The position numbers were made by a program, and so were the translations under genes. DNA of 64,000 nt. It comes from Limnanthes douglasii subsp. nivea. Taxonomy: Eukaryota; Streptophyta; Magnoliopsida; Brassicales; Limnanthaceae. Below, one piece after another: positions 54,823 to 64,000 of the stretch. The stretch spans positions 337,131,215-337,195,214 of the forward strand of contig JAUPFV010000002.1 in NCBI GenBank assembly GCA_036936605.1, in the 5' to 3' direction. The notes beneath the pieces were generated by a model that searched no databases, was not told the DNA's origin, and was given only the letters and a program-made list of their open reading frames with translations. The stretch's first letter is position 1, and each line of letters begins with the position of its first letter.

Positions 54823-56572
54823 CTTTTGGCTACACACTAAAGTCAAATTGTATGAGTTTTTTTGTCACAATCATCCTTCACATTTATAATAATTTTTCTA
54901 CAAAGCATTTGCCTATTGCATTCTAGTTTTTAGTTTCTCTTTGATTTTACATATGTGTTTGTTTTCTTCGCGGTTTTGGATTCCAACCGATTCAGGTGTT
55001 TTGGTGTTTGTTTTTACAAAACCGATTCTTGCGGTTTTAAGTATATGTGGTTGACCTTTCCAATTTTGTGGTGGTTCTCTGTCGTTTTGGTCTAGATCCC
55101 GACGTGATCAATATTCGCCTTTTTTGATTAGAAGATCAATTTTTTTTGGTATCATCTCTTTAATATATTTGTTGGTTGATGGTGACTTGACTAGGTATAA
55201 TGAATGTATTTGTGGTTTTATGTGTCTTGGATATAGTCTCTATAATGTGGTCAGCGAGGTTTTTTTTACTTATTTAAATATGGGTGCGCATCCTTTCTTC
55301 GTGGTTGGTATCAGTTTCGTGTCGTTAGAGTATATGTAATTTGGGAGTTCTTATCATACTTGTGATGCCATTGTGTGTCCGGTTTTCCTTCACGTGCTTT
55401 TGGAATCTGGATTTTTTGTACTAGATTTAATCTTGGGTTTTCTGTGCTAATTTAAGGGTGCTAATTTAAGGGTTCTACGTCTAATTCCCGAATTGTTTTA
55501 TATATTTCAATGCTAGTTGTAATAGAAGTAGCCACACTATGTTTCTATATTGAATGTATTTGGATAGTCAATTACGTTCATTCGCCTAAGGTTCATATGG
55601 TTTTCGGGTAAACGTTGTTATCACAGTACAATTTTTCGTATTTTGTTTGGATCTTTTTCAAGTGTATTTAGATACTTCCAAACTATGTTCTACAACTTTT
55701 TTTATTATATATTAATTGTTTTTAAAAATTTAAAAAAACTTTTTATTTTTTTGCCACCAAAAATTAGTGTGGTCATACGCAAGTTAGGGGTGTTTGATAG
55801 TTTCAATACGATTCAAATTTAATTGCGAGATTTTCTATTTTAGGTTAAAATAGTGTTACATTTGAAAAAGAAAATAGTTTTTTTTTTTATATTTTAAAAT
55901 ATATGGTGAGAGCTTTTAACTTTAACTATGAAGATTTTTATAAATTTAATCTTTGATGTATAAGGAATTGATGATTAAATTTATCAAAATTGTTATAGTC
56001 AAGAGACGCTCACCGGACATTTTGTTGTTGAGAAACATTCGTCAGAAATTTTGAGATAAAAAATTAAATTTATCGAAATCGACAAATCAATTTTTTTTTT
56101 ACCAAATATCTAAAAAGTATTATAAATAATTGTTATAGTTAAAATGTAAATAACGAATTTGAACAAGACAAGTAGTTATATTTAATACTTATAAAACTCA
56201 ATTGTATAGCATTACAAGTTTCAATTTTATTTATTAGTTTTAAAAAAAAGAACATTGTACATCAAGCTAGTTCCAAAAATATTAGATTAATTACACAAAC
56301 GAAAACCTCCCGATGGTAGGGTTAAGCTTTAACCTATTTCATCTTTAATTTTAAAAAAGTTTTTCAATATTGAATGTTCGTCGGATAAGATTTTTCTCTT
56401 TCACGATTGTATTAGTTGTGTTCAGATGTGCGACACGTTCAACCTATTAATATTATTGTTTTATTAATAATTATTTTAATTAACTATTTAATAAAAAATT
56501 AAAAAAATAAAACAATATATTAAAATGAAGTTCAAATTTTAATAACAAAACTATTAAACATATATTTTTTTG

Positions 56573-56597
56573 ATATATATATATATATATATATATA
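56573..56597. repeat. AT microsatellite
   Basis: Twelve AT units. Confidence 0.95.
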
Positions 56598-56999
56598 ATT
56601 TTTAATAGTATACGTATTTCTCAAACATATAAATTTATTAAAAAGTTATAATTTTTTTAAAATTTTATTTAACTCAATTTTTTATATATGTTGTATATAA
56701 TTTAATTTTAAATAATTTTAAATTTAATAAAATTTAGATAATAATAAAACTATAAAAACAAAATAATAAATTTAATATATTAAATTTGAATATTAAAATA
56801 ACCAATAAATTAACGAATAAATATGTGATAGATAAGTAAATTTTTTATCCATTTTTCTTAATCATAACGCCAAATTGTATGCGTAAAAAATTTAAAATTT
56901 GCTGGAGGTCAGTGGTATTAACCCAAAAACATTTTTGAAATTTCGATGGAAAGACTTTTTCTCTTTTCTAGTTTACTTTCTTTAATAAATAGTAAATCT

Positions 57000-57460
57000 A
57001 TTACACGTTAAAATATATTCTAAATTTTTATTCCGATATTTTCTTTTCTTTGAGTTTCATAATATTTATTTTATAAGTCAAGCATTTTCATATATATAGA
57101 CTACACATGACAGGAAACCAAAACAATTGCATTATTAAAAAGTTAAAGCACAAAACCTAAGAAGAAAGTAAATGATTATAAAATAAGTACAAAAGGTCAA
57201 TACAAAAATTTAGTTAACTAAAATCATGTGTATAGACTACCCATATAGTTATGAATTATATTTTTTCTTTTATTGATATTACATCTAGAAAAAGTTGATT
57301 GCAATAAAAAAGAAATTGGTGATGAAGTTAATTATAAAATACAAACTAATCTTAAAAGTCTATCTCAACTTCTCATACCGAAATTAATAAACGGTGGCAG
57401 ATTTCGAATCCGAGGTAAATCCAAATGTAAGTAATTGTCAAAGCATTCTTTATTTTTTTA
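57000..57460. repeat. Dispersed repeat, related to 34460-34740
   Basis: TTTCATAATATTTATTTTAT, TATTGATATTACATCTAGAA, AAAAGTTGATTGCAAT and AAAATACAAACTAATCT recur in the same order at 34575-34700. About 180 bp of extra sequence is present here between the first two blocks. The family is not identified. Confidence 0.65.
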
Positions 57461-58462
57461 AAGTAAAGAATATGCAGCTGACAAATAATAATATTCATCA
57501 ACTAATTATGTATAAGTTTCTCAAAGTAAAAGATAACGTGTACTTTTTCAGTGAGTGAAAGTGAACAAGTGTCACAAAGCCTCAAACAAATAATATTTTA
57601 AAATTGTTAATAAAAAAGGTTTTATTTAGATCCAATATTAACATGGTTAGGATAATTGAACAAAAAGAATTTATGGGAAGCTGATAATTTTAAAATTTGC
57701 ATTGTCCAATCACTCCAAAAGAGCCAGTGCATCACAGACAACATCGTCTCTGTCAACAGTCGACTCTCTATTCTAGTCGACGAAACAAAAATTAAAAATA
57801 ATGATCATATTGTTAAGCTTGACATGTTTGATTTGAAATTAATATTAGTTTTAAATAATAATATATCACATTCAAGTTTTGAACAAAGATATGATTTCAA
57901 GTTAAAATTCAATATTGATCCTTATGATTTGAAAATACTTTGTCTAACCAAATTTGATTTAATTTAGAATGGACTTTTTTATAAAAAAAAATTAATATAA
58001 ATTTTACAGATAAATAAACATGAAAATACTTTTAAAAAGAATTTAAGAGTTATGAACCTTCCAAACTTGCAAAATTAGATCTGAGATTTTTGTGTTAAAG
58101 TTAAGGAGCTGGCGCCTATATACATACAGAGTAGTAGGATGTTATATAAAAATTAATGTAATTAATTTAAATATCTAATCATATTTTTTCATGTATTAAT
58201 TAATTTAATATTATTATATAGTAAATTCATTTTATTAATTAATTAATACTATATTTAAAAAAGAAAAGTTTTAAAAGATAGTAATATGAAATGCGTAGAA
58301 TTTAATTGTTATTGAATTATGTATGTTTTTATTGTTATTAACTTAACCTCGAGAAGTATTGGGAGATTACCTTCTTCACACATTACAAAATTTTATTAAA
58401 TGAAATATTGTTACAAATTCAGAATATAGTAGAGTAATATAGTAAGACACTAACATCAAAAA

Positions 58463-58488
58463 ATTATTATTATTATTATTATTATTAT
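58463..58488. repeat. ATT microsatellite
   Basis: About nine ATT units. Confidence 0.95.
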
Positions 58489-59309
58489 CTAATCTACCAT
58501 TTTCTCCATTTTATAAAAGATAAAGTTCAATGCTATATTGAAAAATTAAAATTAAATAATGTGATTAGTGAAATTAGTAATTTTTCTTTGTTTATAAGAT
58601 TAACAATTTATATATTTAGTTAAACATGGTATTCGAGAAAACAAAATATTTATATATAATTTTGTATTAGAATACTGAGACGTTACTAAACATAAAATGA
58701 AAATTTTCTTCTACTTCTCAATGAGGTGTGTATTTGATTCTGTTGTGTTGGCATAATTCATAGGTTATGAGTAAACGCACAAAGAAGTCGACTATGAAAG
58801 TGACGGGGGAAGTGGGTTGCTGAGATATAGCACATTTTGATGTTATAATATAATAAGAAATATTTCATATTTTTTATAAGATCGATTAGAAGATCTACCA
58901 CCTTTTCTTAAATATTTAGTTTTGTTAAAAAAATACAAATAAAGACAATAAAAACAACAGTTAAGCATACAACTATCTTAATATAAACCAAATTTAACAT
59001 TCAATACGCAACATTATCACATCTATATTCAAGATGCCCATAATTTTTTTTGACATTTTTTAGTAAAAAAAGGTAAATATTTATTTTAAAGAGATGTTCT
59101 ACCTTCTTTTTTTTCGATTCCAAAAAATAAAAATGGAAAATTTTAACGATTTTTTTTATAACTCGAGCTGCATTTTTCCAGTTTGCTGCTATTTCTACCC
59201 TGAAGCTTATTCGTCTTGAAGATTAGAATATCTTCCTCCTAATAAATTTTAGGTCTCATTTCTTATCGATTATCAGTTTATCAAAATTTTTAAAGATCGG
59301 AAGATCCAT

Positions 59310-60510
59310 GATATCTACTGAAGAACCCCCATTTCAAAGCTCGGTCGGATCATTAAATCAATCTCAACTTGAGATTGATTTTGAATGTTACCAAAGAAAA
59401 TTTCAAAAATCAAGCAATAAATATTAGGAGACCATGAAACAAGAATTCGATTCATGATATCCCCAATATGGTTAATAACCTCACATTTGAACTCGAATAT
59501 TTTCCAAAAGAAGATTTAACATTAACCAAACTCAATGGTGTAAAGACTAAATCGTATACTGAAGTCACTGGAGCTCAACCAAGATCGTATGGAGTTGTTT
59601 TTGATACCATCGAGAAGAACTTCTCCCACTCGAATGTTATCTACAAGAAACAAGATGAATTTAGAGCTGTTGAATTCTAAAAATTAGGTAAGTCTTCTCT
59701 TATTTCTTCTGCTAAAATTATATTAATAGCAAAAATTAGTTTCGATAAACCTAAAGAATTCTTAAAATATCTAAACTTCAATGATATATATAATATCTAT
59801 ACCTATGATTATAGTCATATCTTTATTGAATTTGAAAACATAGTTGATGTTAATAAATTATGGATGAGAAATATGTGGTCATTAGGTCAGTTTAGTTTTA
59901 GAATTCTTCATTGGTCTCCTATTTTCAATCCCAAACTTGAGTCTCATTTGACTCTAGTTTGAATTTCCTTCCGAAGAATCCCTTCATACCTTTACAATCC
60001 TGATTTTGTTAACCATCTTGCTAAGGTTATTGGTTTACCCTTAGCAACATGGATTCCCTTCAAAAATCGAGGAAGCTATAACCGTGACAAAGCTTGATTA
60101 TTTTTATGCTTCTGCTCCTCATCCCCAAAAAATCTGGATTAGTTTTGTAGACAATGATGGCTTTTGGCTGGATATCACACTGAAACAATTGTCAAAATTA
60201 ATGAATGTTCCAAACTTGTTAAATACCAAATCAATATTTCATCTGAAAGAATAGAAAATGATAAAACTGAAGCCATAAATATAATTAATCTTAGTAATTC
60301 ATTTAACTCATTAAGATATTCTGGCATTTTAAACCCCGAGCCCACCCCTCTTCAATCTGGTAGTGCCCCAACATCCCCCCTTTGAAATCGGTCACCATTA
60401 GATCTGCATTTTCCAAAAACTTGGCCAAAAATCCTTGTAACATCTCCAAGAAAAATAAAGGACCCTAAAGCAACAAAACTAATAACATTAAAGGATCTTT
60501 AAGATCCTCT
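59310..60510 (+). pseudogene. LINE ORF1 (DUF4283 type)
   Basis: An open part, 59468-59680, contains LTLTKLNGVKTKSYTEVTGA. A DUF4283 domain follows at 59690-60090: FIEFENIVDVNKLWMRNMWS, GQFSFRILHWSPIFNPKLES, VIGLPLATWIPF. The tail (60164-60385) is Asn/Ser/Pro-rich. Stops at about 59678, 59960 and 60097 break the frame. Confidence 0.75.
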
Positions 60511-60535
60511 AATTCAACGTCAAAATGATATTAAA

Positions 60536-61200
60536 CATGCTTAATTAGAATACTAGAGGGGTTGGCAACAAGGAAACCCTTAGAATAATTAAATCTATTA
60601 TCAAGTCTCATAATATTGATTTAGTTGCTCTTCAAGAGCATATAGTTTATTCCTCAAATCTTAACAAAATTGCTAAGAAAATAAGCTTCAATTCTGCTTT
60701 TGACAACATAAACAATAAAATATGGGTTTTTAGTAAAGATCACTTTAACCCTCAAATCATGTCTAACAATGACCAGTCCTTTCTCATGATGGTAAACTAC
60801 ATTTCAACAAATTTTGAAGTGTTACTCACCATTATTTATGCCAAGTGTATTAGATCTGAAAGAACTGCCCTTTGGGACCATCTTAGATCTATCTCTTCAA
60901 CTATTCACCCATGGTTGATAATATGAGATTTCAATGAATAACCAATACTTTTGAACAACTCTCTTGTTTTATCCTTAAATTACGTAAATTGATGAATTTA
61001 ATCAAATGATCACTGACTGCAATCTGGAGGATCCCAGTTTTACAGGATCCCATATATTTTGGTCCAACAATTATAAATGGAAGCGTCTCGACAGACAATA
61101 CTAAGTGGAGAGAAACGTTTGATATTACCAAGGTAAGTCATCTAGCCAGAACTGGCTCAGATCACTCACCCAATTGCATAACTCTCTCTTCCTTCACAAA
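60536..61200 (+). pseudogene. LINE ORF2 endonuclease
   Basis: After an early stop it reads NTRGVGNKETLRIIKSIIKS, NIDLVALQEHIV (catalytic Glu retained), KIWVFSKDHF, IIYAKCIRSERTALWDHLRS, then PWLII with a stop in place of Gly and DFNE, and later ARTGSDHSPN (the conserved Asp-His pair). Catalytic residues survive better than in the LINE at 25190-27250, but the frame is broken at least four times. Confidence 0.8.
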
Positions 61201-61379
61201 TACTCTTAAAGCTCATTTCAAGTTTCAAACTCTACCCTGATTTCCTCAATGTTGTTGAGAAAAACTAGATAAAACCTTAAATGAAGATCCTATCTACATA
61301 TTATGGTCTCAATTAAAAAGATTAAAAATGAGACTTAAGACCTGAAATAAAATTACCTTTGGCAATATATTTGACGATA

Positions 61380-63030
61380 TTGCCAAAATGGAAGAAGATG
61401 TCCAATTCGCTAAAAATTATCTTATAGAATCCAACAATCCTATCAACATAGCTAACCTTAATAAGCTCAAAGCTAAACACCTTAACCTCTTGACCATAGA
61501 AGAAGTCTATTATCAACAAAAAAGTGTTACCCTCTGGTTTAGAGATGGTGACAAAAATACCAAGTGTTACCATAATCATTTTAAAAAGAGACAAAAAAGA
61601 ATATGATTCATGGTATCCTCATAAATGATTCTTGGACTAAAGATATTAAATGGTTACCAACTCAGCTGTTGAATACTTCAAATCTATATTAAATCATAAC
61701 TCAAATATTTCTAATATAGATAACCTTGTTGATGTTATTCCCTAACTCTCATAAATGATCATGGTAACAATATGCTCACTGCCTTCCCTACCTCTAATTA
61801 AATATTTAATGTATTATAAACCCTTAATATAAACAGTATCTCTGGAGCTGATGGATTCAACTCCAGAGTCTTTCAAAGTTGTTGGTCCATTATTAAAGAT
61901 GGTATGTGTGATGTTATAAGTGCTTATTTCAATGCTACTAATTCCCCAAAGGAAATTTTGCCACTGGAATATGCCTTATAGCTAAAAACAACTCCTCTAA
62001 ATCTTGGCATGATTATAGACCTATAGAAATTTGCACAGTATTCAACAAAATACTGTCCAAGCTTATTAATAATAGAATTGTCAATTTTTTTATCCAAAAT
62101 CATCTCTGATATTTGTTGAATCTAAAAGCATCCATGAGAATATCCTTATTACCCAAGAATTAACTTATGACATTAATCTAGAAACCAGAGGTAATAATAC
62201 TATTTTAAATCTTGATATGACTAAGGCCTTTAATAAACTTTCTTTCAACTTTTTACACTCTATCCTCAAAGTTTTTAGTTTTAGTGATATATTCATCAAC
62301 TTAATCAAAAATAGTAGTGAGCACTTAACTATTCTATTATTATCAATAGTGCTACCGATGGCTTTTTCCCTCAAGAAATGGTGTAAGGCAGGGTGATCCA
62401 TTATCACCCAATTTTTTCATCATTGCTGAAAAATACCTTTGACAAGGTATTAAACACTTGTTTTTCAATAAATCTCTTATGCAATACAAGCACAGAGAAT
62501 ATACCAGTATTCTATGTCTTGCCTTTACAGATGATACCATAATCTTCATGAATGGAGCTATTACTAACGTTAAGAAAGTTCGTAACTTTCTTGACCACTA
62601 TCAACTTGTATCTGGTCAGTAGATTAATAAACAAAAAACCAATTTCATTCACTCTAATAAAACGGGCAGATCTACAGCCAGATCTATTTCCAATTTAACT
62701 TGTTTTAAATAAGCTAATTTATCTTTTAAATATTTGGGTATCTCAATCCATATTAATAATCATGCCAGAAACTATGATGAATTAGTTTTCAAAATCAAGA
62801 AGAAAATCCTTAATTTGGACAATAAAAATCTGTCAACTAGTGGCAGATTAATTACGTCACAATCTATCATCCTCTATATTCTTTTGTACCATATTCAAAA
62901 TATTCTTCTTCCCAAATCTGTCATTTTAAGAGTCAACAACCTAATAAAAAATCATCTGGGTAATAAATATTTTAATAAATCAATCATTTGGACTAAATGG
63001 TCTAACATTTGTTATTCTTTGAAGAAATAA
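61380..63030 (+). pseudogene. LINE reverse transcriptase
   Basis: Upstream linker EEVYYQQKSVTLWFRDGDKN (61510-61560). RT motifs: ISGADGFNSRVFQSCWSIIK (about 61840), SWHDYRPIEICTVFNKILSK (about 62005), NGVRQGDPLSP-like sequence across a frameshift (about 62380), and LAFTDDTIIFMNG (62520-62555), where FADD has become FTDD but both Asp remain. Then FKYLGISIHINNHARNYDEL and LSTSGRLITSQSI (62725-62870). Multiple frameshifts. Confidence 0.83.
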
Positions 63031-63559
63031 CCTCAAACTTAGAAGTCTTAGGGAAATACAAACTATTTTCTCCTTTAAGCTCTGGATGAACTTTAGAGAA
63101 CATGAATCTTTATTGTCCATCATAATGCACTCAATTTATTGCCCAAATCACCATCATCTCCAAACCAACTAACTCTAGAGTCTGGAGAAGACTTTTAAAA
63201 TAAGGGACCTTGTTGAAATTCACATATACTAGAAATTAGTTATTGACAACAATATTGATTTCTCGTTGGATAAGTGAAATAACTCCCACCCATTCATAAC
63301 TCTTCATTCCAATATTGACAATTATTGGTATAATCCTACTAAAGTTTCTTAGGTCTGGAATAATAACTACTGGAATATTGACAAATTATATAAAAATATT
63401 CTAAAATCTAATATCGACAAAATCATTAAACTAAAAATAACTAATACCTTAGATGACACAATCTTATGAAACTTATTTTCTGATGGTAAATTCTCTGTAA
63501 AAAACACATGCAATATTATCAGACAAAAAAATACAAACTCTCTAGTCCTCAAAAAGTTT

Positions 63560-63730
63560 TAGAATGGAATCACTCCAAAGAAGTATTCATTCACTCTTTG
63601 GAGGATTCTTAATGGTTTTAATTCCACTGACTCTATTATTCAAAATAGAAACTTTAACTTAGCTTCCAAATGTCAGCATTGTAATAACATTGAAAATATT
63701 TTTTGTATGCTTGTTAATTGTAACATTTTT
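63560..63730 (+). pseudogene. LINE zinc-binding RT connector (zf-RVT)
   Basis: WNHSKEVFIHSLWRIL-type sequence across small shifts, then FNLASKCQHCNNIENIFCML and NCNIFG give the C..C...H...C pattern of the zf-RVT domain found in plant LINE ORF2. Confidence 0.7.
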
Positions 63731-64000
63731 GGGATATCTAGCAATATTTTGCTAGTCTCTTTGGTATTATTCTCCATAGATATATGAACATCAATCACTT
63801 AATCAAATACTTGGTTTATGTCTACTTCTAAGCAAACTCACATTAGGGTCATTATTCCTTCTATTATTTTCTAGGCCATTTGGGCTGCCATAAATAATCT
63901 CAAGCACACTAATATCATTTCCTCTTCCAACAGTTTAATAAACCACACAATTACATTATTTCAAATATTGATATGTATGGTTTACTTAAAAATAAGCATT

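Larger units (their letters stand above)
54823..59285. other. AT-rich intergenic DNA, no conserved gene
   Basis: 54823-55640 is T-rich and somewhat GC-richer, with repeated CGGTTTT / ACCGATTC words. It includes an open frame (55124-55339) rich in hydrophobic residues but without a known family. 55640-57600 is very AT-rich. An open frame at 57656-57967 (MNKKNLWEADNFKICIVQSL) has no recognisable domain and is Asn/Lys/Ile-driven. Repeats are listed separately. Confidence 0.5.
59290..64000 (+). mobile_element. Near full-length decayed LINE, runs off the window
   Basis: ORF1 (about 59310-60510), ORF2 endonuclease (60536-61200), RT (61840-63000) and the zinc-binding connector (63560-63730) are in the order of plant LINEs. 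The RNase H and 3' end would lie beyond 64000. Many frameshifts and stops are present. The sequence at 63560-63720 (CACTCCAAAGAAGTATTCAT...) is clearly related to 42150-42310 in the truncated LINE. Confidence 0.85.

Noticed and set aside
57656..57967. 103-aa + frame as a gene
   Set aside because: No domain, Asn/Ile/Lys bias follows base composition, and no promoter or homologue in the window supports it.

Overview
This window looks like nuclear DNA of a flowering plant, most likely a eudicot. It is AT-rich and gene-poor. One conventional gene appears complete: a SEC13 homologue at 4524-5575 on the + strand. Almost everything else recognisable is transposable-element sequence of plant type (MULE, PIF/Harbinger, Ty1/copia, TRIM, Ty3/gypsy of the Tat lineage, LINEs with DUF4283 and RNase H domains, MITEs) or the remains of captured or duplicated host genes. 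I could not fix the species.

Layout. 1-3230: a decayed Mutator-like element on the - strand, with a MULE transposase, SWIM finger and OTU-like protease module. 3231-5860: the SEC13 locus with a probable 5'-UTR intron. 5867-23986: a large imperfect tandem duplication. Unit A is about 5867-17211 and unit B about 17214-23986. Each unit carries an antisense copia remnant, a plant-mobile-domain (PMD) pseudogene and a convergent small gene that I do not recognise. Unit A also holds a 1.9-kb PIF/Harbinger-type insertion whose empty site is preserved in unit B, a TIR-flanked MITE, a 1.07-kb internally deleted relative of the PMD element, and a minisatellite of about 160-bp units. 24360-24749: an intact divergent relative of the small gene. 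25190-27250: the 5' half of a LINE (- strand). 27846-28696: a HOS15/TBL1-like WD40 pseudogene (- strand).

28822-34253: a copia retrotransposon with both LTRs, PBS, PPT and a 5-bp target duplication. A 267-bp MULE-type MITE (9-bp TSD) and a TRIM of about 625 bp are nested inside it. 34260-40220: AT-rich DNA with short tandem repeats, a palindrome, a possible SINE and a gypsy gag remnant. 40228-42960: a 5'-truncated LINE that has lost the reverse-transcriptase catalytic loop. 45530-54822: a Tat-lineage Ty3/gypsy element in - orientation, with a host-like gene encoded antisense to the pol genes near its 3' LTR. 54823-59290: AT-rich DNA with no recognisable gene. 59290-64000: a long, decayed LINE that runs off the window.

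The most unusual structure is the PMD-bearing element family at 11566-24135. It has long TIRs with subterminal repeats. Full copies carry a PMD gene and a convergent small gene, a deletion derivative has neither, and I can see no transposase. The tandem duplication gives an internal dating system, because shared stop codons predate it while private splice-site losses, insertions and deletions came after it.
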